Part shown: piece by piece, positions 14,113 through 22,709 of the stretch
Numbering within the stretch: position 1 is the first letter of the stretch
Layout: every line of letters begins with the position of its first letter
Source: Pseudolabrys sp.
GTDB lineage: Bacteria > Pseudomonadota > Alphaproteobacteria > Rhizobiales > Xanthobacteraceae
Direction of reading: 5' to 3'
DNA: 35,828 nt
Assembly (NCBI GenBank): GCA_025451355.1
Contig: JANWKN010000153.1
Span: 1-35,828 of the forward strand
Translations under genes and position numbers: made by a program
Notes under the pieces: model-generated
What the model saw: the letters and a program-made list of their open reading frames with translations, nothing else
Databases searched by the model: none
Told to the model about the DNA's origin: nothing

Positions 14113-14772
14113 ATGTCCAATCACCAACCCGTTCGCATCGACGTCGTCTCGGATGTGGTTTGCCCGTGGTGCTTTATCGGCAAACGTCGGCTGGAAAAGG
14201 CGATAGAGCTGAGCCCCGACATCCCGGTCGAGGTACATTGGCGTCCTTATTTCCTCAATGACTGGATTCCGCGCGAAGGAATATCGCGTGAACAATATCT
14301 GACGACAAAATTCGGCTCGCCGGAGCGCTATAAAGGCATCGCCCAGCGCGTTGCCGCCGCCGCTTCGGCGGAGGGTCTGACCTATGCCATCGACAAGATC
14401 AGCCGGCAGCCCAATACGCTCGACGCGCACAGACTGATCCGCTGGGCGGAGCGCATCGGCAAGGCAGCCGACATGAAGCAGAAACTGATGGATCTCTATT
14501 TTACGGAAGGCGCCGATCTGACAAATCGTCAGGTGTTGACACGGGCAGCAGCTGATGTCGGCCTCGATGCCAAAGAGATCGAAAAGGCGCTGGCCCGCGA
14601 CGATGATGTTGCCAAAATCGAGCGCGAAGCGCTTTCGGCAAAGGAAGCAGGGATCGAGGGTGTGCCCTGCTTCATTTTCGATGGCAAATTTGCAATATCG
14701 GGTGCGCAGGCGCCGGAATATCTCGCCGAAGCGATCGCGCGTGTGGCACGGTCTGCCGACGCAGCCGAGTAA
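14113..14772 (+). CDS. DsbA-family oxidoreductase (FrnE/2-hydroxychromene isomerase-like)
   Basis: A 219-aa cytoplasmic thioredoxin-fold protein without a signal peptide. The redox motif CPWC is at residues 17-20 (VVSDVVCPWCFIGKRRLEKA), followed by VHWRPYFLNDWIPREG, the helical insertion with LDAHRLIRWAERIGKA, and the cis-Pro loop GIEGVPCFIFDGKFAISGAQ. This is the FrnE branch of DsbA proteins, which act as thiol-disulfide oxidoreductases or polyketide-related isomerases; the exact substrate is unknown. Start ATG 14113 has AGGGAG 7 nt upstream. The next gene starts 16 nt downstream, so they probably form an operon. Confidence 0.9.
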   Translation: MSNHQPVRIDVVSDVVCPWCFIGKRRLEKAIELSPDIPVEVHWRPYFLNDWIPREGISREQYLTTKFGSPERYKGIAQRVAAAASAEGLTYAIDKISRQPNTLDAHRLIRWAERIGKAADMKQKLMDLYFTEGADLTNRQVLTRAAADVGLDAKEIEKALARDDDVAKIEREALSAKEAGIEGVPCFIFDGKFAISGAQAPEYLAEAIARVARSADAAE

Positions 14773-14788
14773 TTTCAGGCACATTGCG

Positions 14789-15892
14789 ATGAAGATTACC
14801 GCCGCCCTGGTGCACGAGCGCTCGGGCCCGTTCACTATCGAACAACTCGATCTCTGCGATCCGCGCGAGGACGAGTTGCTTGTCGAAGTCGTCGCTAGCG
14901 GCATGTGCGCTACCGATCTGCACGGACGCGACGCCTATTACCCCACCAAATTTCCCAAAGTGTTCGGCCACGAAGGCGCTGGCATTGTGCGTGCCGTAGG
15001 CAACAAGGTTTCCACCTTCAAGCCGGGTGACCATGTCGTGATGGCTTATCCCTGGTGTGGCGAGTGCCCGAATTGCAAAACGCAAAGGCAAAGCTATTGC
15101 CTGCACGCATTCGATCTGAAGATGAACGGCACACGCGCCGATGGCTCAACATTGCATTCGAAAGATGGAAAGCCTGTCTACAGTGCATTTTTCCAGCAAT
15201 CCTCTTTTGGCAATTTCACAATCGCCAACGAGCGTTTCGCGGTGAAGGTGCGCAGCGATGCGCCGATCGAGAGCGTTGCCGCTCTCGCTTGCGGCGGACA
15301 GACCGGCGCTGGCGCGGTATTCAATGTGATGAAGCCGCGCCCCGGCGACAGTTTCGTCGTGTTCGGCGTTGGCGCGGTCGGCCTCTCGGGTCTGATGGCG
15401 GCGAAGATTGCGGGGTGTGACCCCATCATCGCGGTCGATGTGCACAAGCATCGGCTCGCCTTGGCACGGGAACTCGGCGCCACCCACACGATCAATCACA
15501 ACGAATACAAAGACGTCGTGGCCGAAATCAAAAAGATCACCGCTCTCGGCGCACGATTTACGCTCGAGACGTCCGCGCTGCCGGCCGTATTTCGCGAGGC
15601 GGTCGATTGCCTGGTTCCGGCCGGCACTTGCGTTCTGCTTGGAAGCGCCCGCAAAGGCACCGAGGTGTCATTCGAGACACCGTTTCTGCAAAACGGAAGA
15701 ACCGTCCGTGGGGTGATCCAGGGCGATAGTGTTCCGAAGGAATTCATACCATTGCTGGTGGATCACATCGTCGCAGGCCGTTTCCCGGTCGAGCGCATGA
15801 TCGCATTCTATCCGCTGGCCGACATCAATCGGGCCGCCGTGGAATCGGGCGACGGCAAGACCATAAAGCCGGTACTGCGGATGCCGCACTAG
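14789..15892 (+). CDS. Zinc-dependent NAD(P) alcohol dehydrogenase, aryl-alcohol type
   Basis: A 367-aa medium-chain dehydrogenase. Catalytic zinc ligands are suggested by SGMCATDLHGRD (Cys) and FGHEGAG (His-Glu). Structural zinc Cys are in CGECPNCKTQRQSYC. The Rossmann motif is VFGVGAVGLSG, followed by a cofactor acid in IIAVDVHKHRL, which favours NAD. ACGGQTGAGAV is typical of the class III/aryl-alcohol dehydrogenase branch. It would oxidise an alcohol or reduce an aldehyde; the substrate is not shown. I placed the start at ATG 14789, where homology begins; the open frame extends back over the DsbA-like gene. It converges with mfd, with only 7 nt between the stops. Confidence 0.9.
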   Translation: MKITAALVHERSGPFTIEQLDLCDPREDELLVEVVASGMCATDLHGRDAYYPTKFPKVFGHEGAGIVRAVGNKVSTFKPGDHVVMAYPWCGECPNCKTQRQSYCLHAFDLKMNGTRADGSTLHSKDGKPVYSAFFQQSSFGNFTIANERFAVKVRSDAPIESVAALACGGQTGAGAVFNVMKPRPGDSFVVFGVGAVGLSGLMAAKIAGCDPIIAVDVHKHRLALARELGATHTINHNEYKDVVAEIKKITALGARFTLETSALPAVFREAVDCLVPAGTCVLLGSARKGTEVSFETPFLQNGRTVRGVIQGDSVPKEFIPLLVDHIVAGRFPVERMIAFYPLADINRAAVESGDGKTIKPVLRMPH

Positions 15893-15899
15893 GCGACAA

Positions 15900-18800
15900 T
15901 CACGCGGCCTCAGCGCGCTCCGCAATCGACGCAAGCTTGCGTAATACGGCGGCCGTGCTCTTCAGACGATCCTGCGGACGCGGCCAATCCTCGAAAAAGA
16001 CCAATTGCTGGCCCTTGGCCGTCTTCGGATCGTTGCGCATGCGGACCGCCGAACCTTGCTCGCGGATGAAGGCAATCAGGCCTTCCGGATTGGCAAAGAC
16101 GTTGTCGCGGAACGAAAGGACGACGCCCTTGGGTCCGGCTTCGACTTTCTCGACATTGGCGCGCCGGCTCAGCGCCTTGATCGCGACGACCTGCAACAGG
16201 TGCTCGACCTCCTGCGGCAGCTTGCCGAAGCGGTCGACCATTTCGGCGGCAAAGCCGTCGATTGCATGTTCGTCCTCGATTTCGGCGAGGCGTCGGTAGA
16301 GCGCAAGTCGTACCGATAGGTCCGCAACATAGTCCTCTGGAATAAGCAGGGCGGTGCCGACGGTAATTTGCGGCGACCAGTGATCGGCGACCGGCGCCGT
16401 GATTCCGGCCTTGAGGCTCATCACCGCTTCTTCCAGCATCTGCTGGTAAAGCTCGAAGCCGACTTCCTTGATGTGACCCGATTGCTCCTCGCCGAGCAGA
16501 TTGCCCGCGCCACGGATGTCGAGATCGTGCGATGCCAGCTGGAATCCTGCGCCCAGTGTATCGAGCGACTGCAATACTTTAAGGCGCCGTTCGGCCTGGA
16601 GCGTGATCGGCTTCTGTGCCGGCAAGGTGAACAACGCATAGGCCCGCAACTTGGCGCGGCCAACGCGGCCGCGAAGCTGGTAGAGCTGAGCCAGGCCGAA
16701 GCGGTCGGCACGATGCACGATCAGTGTATTCGCGGTCGGAATATCGAGACCCGACTCGATGATCGTTGTCGACAGCAGTACGTCATATTTGCCGTCGTAG
16801 AATGTCGACATAATGTCGTCGAGCACGGTGGGCGGCATCTGCCCGTGCACGACTGCAGTACGTACTTCGGAAATGTTCTTATCGAGGAAGTCCTTGGCGC
16901 CGGCCAGGTCCTCGATCCGCGGGCAAACATAGAACGCCTGCCCGCCACGATATTTCTCTCGCAACAGCGCTTCGCGTACGGTGATCGGGTCGAATGGCGA
17001 CACGAAAGTCCGTACGGCCAGCCGATCGACCGGTGGCGACGCGATGATTGAGAGATCGCGTACTCCCGTGAGTGCCAGCTGCAAGGTGCGAGGGATCGGC
17101 GTCGCGGTCAGTGTGAGTACGTGAACTTCCGACCGCAGCGTCTTGAGCTTTTCCTTGTGCGCGACGCCAAAATGCTGCTCCTCGTCGACGACCAACAAGG
17201 CAAGATCCTTGAACTTGATATTCTTGCCGAGCAACGCATGCGTACCGATCACGATGTCCACGTTGCCATCTGCCAGACCCGCCCTGACTTTGGCCAGTTC
17301 TGCCGTCGGCACAAGCCGAGAGGCCTGCGCTACATTCACCGGGAAGCCGCGGAAACGCTCTGAGAACGTCTTGAAATGCTGACGAGCCAGCAGCGTTGTC
17401 GGCACGACAACGGCAGCCTGCTTGCCCCCGATGGCCGCAATGAAGGCGGCCCGTAGTGCCACTTCGGTCTTGCCAAAGCCGACATCACCGCAGACAAGTC
17501 GATCCATCGGGCGTCCCGACCCGAGGTCCTTGATGGTCGCGTCAATGGCAGCCAGCTGATCGTCGGTCTCCTCGTAAGGAAAGCCCGCGCAGAACTCGTC
17601 ATAGGCCCCTGGGCCGACGGTCAGGCGCGTCGCTTCCCGCAACTGCCGTTCCGCCGCGATCTTGATCAATTCGCCGGCAATCTCGCGGATGCGGCTCTTC
17701 ATGCGCGCCTTGCGCGCCTGCCAGTTGCCGCCGCCGAGCCGATCAAGGTCGACGGTCGCTTCCTCCGACCCGTAGCGCGATAGCAGGTCGACGTTTTCGA
17801 CAGGCAGGAAAAGCTTGTCGCCGCCTGCGTAGTGTATCTCAAGGCAATCGTGCGGTGCGCCGACGGCCTCTATGGCCTGCAGCCCCTTGAAGCGCCCGAT
17901 ACCGTGGTCGACATGCACCACCAGATCACCGGGCGTGAGGCTTGTTGCCTCGGCGATGAAATTCTCCGCTCTGCGGGCCGTGCGGTGCGGGCGAACGAGC
18001 CGGTCGCCGAGGATGTCCTGCTCACTAACGATCGCGGTGTCTTCCGTCTCGAATCCGGATTCGATGCCCAAGACGGCGAGCGCGACCGTGGGCTTAGGCA
18101 GCGCGAGCGCCTGCGGCCAGTTGTCGACGGGGTTAAGATTGTGGAGCTTGTGATCGGCCAGAACGTGGCTCATGCGATCGCGCGCGCCTTCGCTCCATAA
18201 AGCGATCGCTACGCGCTTACCCGCGGCCTGTAACGCAAGAACATGCGCGCCGACCGCTTCGAACACATTGGCCCCGGGCTCGGCGCGTTCGGCGGCAAAA
18301 TTGCGACCGCTGCGCGCACCGACATCGAGAGTATCGCTCTCAGGTACTGCGAAAGGTGTGAGCCGGGCGAGCGCGGATGTTTCCAGTCGCTCTTTCCACT
18401 CCGCCTCGCCGAGATATAGCCGCTCGGGCGGCAGCGGCTTGTAGGGCGGTGTGCCGCCCTGCTTCAGCGCGTCGCGGCGCGCGTCATAGTAGTCCGTGAT
18501 CTGCGTAAATCGCTCATGCGCGGCATCCTCGGCGAGATGCTCAAGTGCCAGCGGCGTATCCGGCAAATAATCAAAAATTGTCTCAAGCTTATCGTGGAAA
18601 AGTGGAAGCCAGTGCTCAATGCCCGGATAGCGGCGCCCCTCGCTCACGGCCTCGTACAGCAGGTCGTCGGGAATGGTCGCCCCGAACTGCGCGACATATC
18701 CAATCCGGAAACGGCGAATGGTTTCGGTCACAAGCTGGAATTCCGCAACTGGCACCAGATCAAGCCCGCGCAACTGGTCTTCGCTGATTTGCGTTTGGGC

Positions 18801-19427
18801 GTCGAAGACTCGGATCGTCTCCAGAGCGTCGCCGAAAAAATCGAGACGCACCGGCATGTCCATGCCCGGCGGGAAAAGATCGAGAATGCCGCCGCGCACG
18901 GCGTATTCGCCAGGCTCGCGCACAGTGGAAGCGCGAACAAAACCGTTAAGCTCCAGCCAATCGACAATTCCCTGCATGCCGATGACGTTGCTTGGTGCGA
19001 CCGACAGCGCGTGTGTTGCCACAAAGTCGCGCGCTGGTACGCGCTGGAGCGCGGCATTGACGGTCATCATCAGTACTGAGGGTTTGTCGCGACCGCGCAC
19101 GCGCCCCAGCCGCGACAGCACCGTCATACGTGGTGCTACCAAGGCCGCATTCGGCGACACGCGGTCGTACGGCAGGCAATCCCAGGCCGGAAATTCCAGA
19201 ACCTGGATCTCGGGAGCGAAAAATGTCAGTGCGAGGGACAGTGCCGCCATTCGCTGCCCATCGCGACAGACAACAGCAAGCGAAATTGCCGGCGCGTTTT
19301 TCTTTGCCGCAATCGCGCGCGCCAGATCGGCAAATACAAGCCCTTCGGCGCCATCTGCGACCTGCGAAAGGGTCAGCGGTTTCCCGGGTTTCAACAGATC
19401 GGCGGGTGATTTTCCGGCGGCGATCAC
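15900..19427 (-). CDS. mfd: Transcription-repair coupling factor Mfd
   Basis: An 1175-aa DNA translocase that displaces RNA polymerase stalled at lesions and recruits UvrA. The N-terminus is the UvrB-like module (FPAWDCLPYDRVSPNAALVA, AVRGGILDLFPPG). The RNA polymerase interaction domain starts near residue 500 (GDLVVHVDHGIGRFKGL, YAGGDKLFLPVEN). The RecG-like motor has Walker A GDVGFGKTEVALRA at about 645, the DEEQ box (VVDEEQHFGV) at about 747, TLTATPIPRTL, and the TRG region GRVGRAKLRAYALF. The C-terminal TRCF domain ends in an Ala/Arg tail. Length is normal. Start GTG 19427 overlaps the sdhE stop by 4 nt, implying coupled translation. Confidence 0.97.
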   Translation of the reverse strand: MIAAGKSPADLLKPGKPLTLSQVADGAEGLVFADLARAIAAKKNAPAISLAVVCRDGQRMAALSLALTFFAPEIQVLEFPAWDCLPYDRVSPNAALVAPRMTVLSRLGRVRGRDKPSVLMMTVNAALQRVPARDFVATHALSVAPSNVIGMQGIVDWLELNGFVRASTVREPGEYAVRGGILDLFPPGMDMPVRLDFFGDALETIRVFDAQTQISEDQLRGLDLVPVAEFQLVTETIRRFRIGYVAQFGATIPDDLLYEAVSEGRRYPGIEHWLPLFHDKLETIFDYLPDTPLALEHLAEDAAHERFTQITDYYDARRDALKQGGTPPYKPLPPERLYLGEAEWKERLETSALARLTPFAVPESDTLDVGARSGRNFAAERAEPGANVFEAVGAHVLALQAAGKRVAIALWSEGARDRMSHVLADHKLHNLNPVDNWPQALALPKPTVALAVLGIESGFETEDTAIVSEQDILGDRLVRPHRTARRAENFIAEATSLTPGDLVVHVDHGIGRFKGLQAIEAVGAPHDCLEIHYAGGDKLFLPVENVDLLSRYGSEEATVDLDRLGGGNWQARKARMKSRIREIAGELIKIAAERQLREATRLTVGPGAYDEFCAGFPYEETDDQLAAIDATIKDLGSGRPMDRLVCGDVGFGKTEVALRAAFIAAIGGKQAAVVVPTTLLARQHFKTFSERFRGFPVNVAQASRLVPTAELAKVRAGLADGNVDIVIGTHALLGKNIKFKDLALLVVDEEQHFGVAHKEKLKTLRSEVHVLTLTATPIPRTLQLALTGVRDLSIIASPPVDRLAVRTFVSPFDPITVREALLREKYRGGQAFYVCPRIEDLAGAKDFLDKNISEVRTAVVHGQMPPTVLDDIMSTFYDGKYDVLLSTTIIESGLDIPTANTLIVHRADRFGLAQLYQLRGRVGRAKLRAYALFTLPAQKPITLQAERRLKVLQSLDTLGAGFQLASHDLDIRGAGNLLGEEQSGHIKEVGFELYQQMLEEAVMSLKAGITAPVADHWSPQITVGTALLIPEDYVADLSVRLALYRRLAEIEDEHAIDGFAAEMVDRFGKLPQEVEHLLQVVAIKALSRRANVEKVEAGPKGVVLSFRDNVFANPEGLIAFIREQGSAVRMRNDPKTAKGQQLVFFEDWPRPQDRLKSTAAVLRKLASIAERAEAA

Positions 19428-19732
19428 ACAGCACCCTTGGTATTGAAATTGCGAAGACGAAGAAACAACGCGGTGTCAAAGTCCGACGGGACCGGCTCCA
19501 TTCCGTTCACCCAGGCGAAGATCCGCTGGTCCGGCACGTCGAGCCAGCGCTCAATTTCTTCGACCTCGGTATCGCTCAAGGACGCCATTTTCGCGTCGGC
19601 AAAACGGCCGAGGACGAGATCCATTTCCCGAATGCCGCGATGCCAGCAGCGGAACAGCAGTCGCCGCCGGCGTGCATCCAGCCCTTCGCTCGAGAGGTTC
19701 GTTCCGGTGCTCACCCGTGTCTCCAACGCCAA
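19424..19732 (-). CDS. sdhE: Succinate dehydrogenase flavin assembly factor SdhE
   Basis: A 102-aa SdhE/SdhAF2 (DUF339) protein. The family signature is clear: RRRRLLFRCWHRGIREMDLV with the RGxxE-like 'HRGIREMD', then FADAKMASLSDTEVEEIERW and LDVPDQRIFAWVNG. SdhE helps attach FAD covalently to SdhA of succinate dehydrogenase. ATG 19732 gives a few extra residues before the conserved part. It overlaps mfd by four bases (GTGA). Divergent from recG, with a 112-nt intergenic space that must hold both promoters. Confidence 0.93.
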   Translation of the reverse strand: MALETRVSTGTNLSSEGLDARRRRLLFRCWHRGIREMDLVLGRFADAKMASLSDTEVEEIERWLDVPDQRIFAWVNGMEPVPSDFDTALFLRLRNFNTKGAV

Positions 19733-19844
19733 AAACCCGGACGGGGCCGGGGCGGCTTATATAGAGGCTTGGTCGCGCCATGTCAGCCGCCGGTTTGCAC
19801 AGGCCTGCATTGCGCCGGAATTCCACGCACGCCAGCATGGCGTA

Positions 19845-21941
19845 ATGCGGCCGCCCGTACTCAACCCACTGTTTGCTTCGCTCACCAGCCTGCCGGGAGT
19901 GGGACCGAGGCTCGAGAGGCTTTACGCCTCCCTATTTGATCGTGAAGCGCCGCGGGTCGTCGATCTGCTGTTCCACCTGCCGTCAGGAGTTATTGACCGG
20001 CGCTCGCGGCCAAAATTGCGTGATGCTCTGCCGGATCAGGTCGTTACGGTCGCCGTAACGGTCGACAAGCACAGGCCATCGCCACCCCACCGCTCCCGTG
20101 CGCCTTATCGGATCTATACGCATGACGATACGGGCGACCTCACCCTCACCTACTTCAATGCGCGCCGCGACTATCTGGAAACACTCCTTCCCGTCGGCGA
20201 AACACGCTACGTCTCCGGCAAGGTCGAGTTCTATGACGGCATGTTGCAGATGGTGCACCCGGACCGCGTGGTGGATGAGGCCGGCTTTGCTACACTGCCG
20301 CTCGTCGAGCCGACTTATCCGCTCACGGAAGGTCTGGCGCTCGGCAATGTCCGGCGCGCGATGGACGGCGCTCTGGGTCGCCTTCCGGACCTGCCGGAAT
20401 GGCAAGATGAAACCTGGGTTGCGCGCGAGCAGTTTCCGGCCTTTGGCCACGCATTGCGCGGCCTTCACCGACCGGCGGCGCCATCCGATATCGCTCCGGA
20501 GAACCCGGCCTGGACCAGGCTTGCCTACGATGAACTTTTTGCCGGCCAATTGGCGCTTGCGCTGGTGCGCGCACACATGCGTCGTCAGCCAGGCCGCGGC
20601 TCGGCCAGCGAAGGTCGCCTGCGCGCTCGCATCCTCAAGGCGTTGCCTTACGCCCTCACTCACTCGCAGCAAAAAGCGGTGGACGACATCCTCACCGACC
20701 TCGCCCGACCCCAGCGCATGCTGCGGCTCCTGCAGGGTGACGTGGGGTCCGGAAAGACGGTAGTCGCGCTGACGGCCGCCGCCGCTGTGATCGAGGCGGG
20801 ACGACAGGCCACAATTATGGCGCCGACCGAAATCCTCGCGCGCCAGCATCTCGCAACGATCGCCCCACTGGCGGAGGCCGCCGGCCTCCGCATTGCCATC
20901 TTGACCGGCCGCGAACGCGGGGCCGCCCGCAAGGAGATTCTGGATCGTCTCGTGCTTGGCGATATTGACCTTTTGCTCGGTACCCACTCGCTTTTTCAGG
21001 AAGACGTCGCCTTCCATGATCTCGCGCTCGCCGTGGTCGATGAACAGCATCGCTTCGGCGTGCACCAGCGGCTTGCACTCACCCAGAAAGGCGAAGCAGT
21101 CGATGTGCTCGTGCTCACCGCGACACCAATCCCGCGAACGCTTGTCCTGACTTTTTTCGGCGACATGGACATTTCCGAGTTGCGCGAAAAACCACCGGGG
21201 CGCCAACCAATCGACACCCGGACAATCCCTTTGTCGCGTCTTCAGGAGGTTGAGGACGCGGTCGGTCGCGTGATTGCGGAAGGCAAACGCGCCTATTGGG
21301 TCTGCCCCTTGGTCGAAGAGTCGGAGAAAATCGACCTCGCCGCTGCTCAGGCGCGCTTTGAGGCATTGCGTGAAAAATTCGGCGACCAGGTTGACCTCGT
21401 TCACGGCCGCATGAAGGGATCCGACAAGGACGCGGCGATGGCGCGCTTCGCCGTGGGAGAAAGCCGATTGCTCATCGCCACGACCGTGATCGAGGTCGGC
21501 GTCGACGTGCCGGAAGCCACAATCATGGTCATTGAGCACGCCGAACGCTTCGGACTTGCCCAGCTGCACCAACTGCGAGGGCGCATCGGTCGTGGGCCGG
21601 GCGCATCGACTTGCCTCCTGCTCTACAAGGCGCCACTCGGAGAAACCGCAAAAGCGCGTCTCGCCATTCTGCGCGAAACAGAAGACGGCTTCCGCATCGC
21701 CGAGGAGGATCTGCGGTTACGCGGCGAAGGCGATGTGCTGGGAACACGACAGAGCGGGCTTCCCGGTTTCCGGATCGCGCGGGCCGAAATACACGGAAAA
21801 TATCTCGGTGCGGCCCGTGACGACGCTGCCCTTATTCTCGTGCGCGATCCAACTCTCTCGACACCACGCGGCGAGGCGCTGCGGCAGATGCTTTATCTTT
21901 TCGGAAAAGATGAAGCGGTCAAGTTGATCCGCGCAGGGTAA
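19845..21941 (+). CDS. recG: ATP-dependent DNA helicase RecG
   Basis: A 698-aa branch-migrating helicase that remodels stalled forks and Holliday junctions. The N-terminal wedge/OB region covers residues 1-200 (LTSLPGVGPRLERLYASLF, DLLFHLPSGVIDRR). Motor motifs: RLLQGDVGSGKTVVAL at about 295-310, TATPIPRTL, VVDEQHRFGV at about 397, VHGRMKGSDKD, TTVIEVGVDVPEA and QLRGRIGRGP. Start ATG 19845 (MRPPVLNPLF) gives the family length; the frame is open to 19437 but that part runs antisense to sdhE. Its TAA directly abuts the stop of the DUF502 gene. Confidence 0.96.
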   Translation: MRPPVLNPLFASLTSLPGVGPRLERLYASLFDREAPRVVDLLFHLPSGVIDRRSRPKLRDALPDQVVTVAVTVDKHRPSPPHRSRAPYRIYTHDDTGDLTLTYFNARRDYLETLLPVGETRYVSGKVEFYDGMLQMVHPDRVVDEAGFATLPLVEPTYPLTEGLALGNVRRAMDGALGRLPDLPEWQDETWVAREQFPAFGHALRGLHRPAAPSDIAPENPAWTRLAYDELFAGQLALALVRAHMRRQPGRGSASEGRLRARILKALPYALTHSQQKAVDDILTDLARPQRMLRLLQGDVGSGKTVVALTAAAAVIEAGRQATIMAPTEILARQHLATIAPLAEAAGLRIAILTGRERGAARKEILDRLVLGDIDLLLGTHSLFQEDVAFHDLALAVVDEQHRFGVHQRLALTQKGEAVDVLVLTATPIPRTLVLTFFGDMDISELREKPPGRQPIDTRTIPLSRLQEVEDAVGRVIAEGKRAYWVCPLVEESEKIDLAAAQARFEALREKFGDQVDLVHGRMKGSDKDAAMARFAVGESRLLIATTVIEVGVDVPEATIMVIEHAERFGLAQLHQLRGRIGRGPGASTCLLLYKAPLGETAKARLAILRETEDGFRIAEEDLRLRGEGDVLGTRQSGLPGFRIARAEIHGKYLGAARDDAALILVRDPTLSTPRGEALRQMLYLFGKDEAVKLIRAG

Positions 21942-22700
21942 TTAGTCGACCGTTTCGGTTTTGCGCGCAACTTGCGCCGCCTTTGCAGTGGCGGCGAGCG
22001 AAGCAAGCTTTTTTTGGGCCTCGTTGTCCGGCTGAACCATACCGGCCGAAATCAACAGGGTCATCGCATTTTCAACCGTAATATCGAGCTCGATCAGGTC
22101 GCTGCGCTTCACGTAGAAAAAGAACCCGGTTGTCGGGTTTGGCGTACATGGCATGAACGCCGAGACGTGTTCACCCTGCGGCAGCTTTTTCACCACATCT
22201 CCGCCAGGCGGCTGCGACAGAAACACGAGCGACCACATTCCCGGCGCCGGAAATTCCACGAGCGCCACTTTACGAAAACTGGAACCGGTCTTCGAGAAGA
22301 GCGACTCGAAGATCTGTTTCATCGTTTTGTAGATTGGTCGCACGATCGGCATGCGGCTGAGCAGACTCTCACCCAGTTCGACCAGTGTCCGCCCGACCAG
22401 GTTGGCAGTCAGGAAACCCAGGAGCGTGAGGACAAGGAACGCGATGATCAAACCCGTTCCCGGGATCGGCCACGGCATATAGCTTTCCGGCCGATAAGTT
22501 GGCGGGATCATTGGCCGCACGAAATCGTCGACCCAGGTGATGATCGACCAAACCAGCCAGACGGTGATCGCCAGCGGTCCGGCGACCACCAGCCCGGTCA
22601 GGAAATAATTGCGAACGCGAGCGGCAAAGCTGGTTTGCGACGCCGAGACTTTCGCAACATCCGCGGCCATTGCATCGCCCGGTTCTTGCATCTCGCTCAT
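21942..22700 (-). CDS. DUF502 family membrane protein
   Basis: A 252-aa inner-membrane protein. Two membrane segments are visible: FLTGLVVAGPLAITVWLVWS (about 32-56) and LIIAFLVLTLLGFLTANLVG (about 84-104). A conserved soluble part follows (GESLLSRMPIVRPIYKTMKQ, VALVEFPAPGMWSLVFLSQP, HVSAFMPCTPNPTTGFFFYV). Proteins of this family are widespread and have no proven molecular function. The gene starts 9 nt after the glmS stop, so it is probably the last gene of a glmU-glmS-DUF502 transcript. Its stop codon is adjacent, without a base between, to that of recG on the other strand. Confidence 0.9.
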   Translation of the reverse strand: MSEMQEPGDAMAADVAKVSASQTSFAARVRNYFLTGLVVAGPLAITVWLVWSIITWVDDFVRPMIPPTYRPESYMPWPIPGTGLIIAFLVLTLLGFLTANLVGRTLVELGESLLSRMPIVRPIYKTMKQIFESLFSKTGSSFRKVALVEFPAPGMWSLVFLSQPPGGDVVKKLPQGEHVSAFMPCTPNPTTGFFFYVKRSDLIELDITVENAMTLLISAGMVQPDNEAQKKLASLAATAKAAQVARKTETVD

Positions 22701-22709
22701 GGGCGAATC

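Noticed and set aside
19437-19844. 136-codon N-terminal extension of RecG
   Set aside because: It is antisense to sdhE and would place extra residues before a normal RecG start at 19845.
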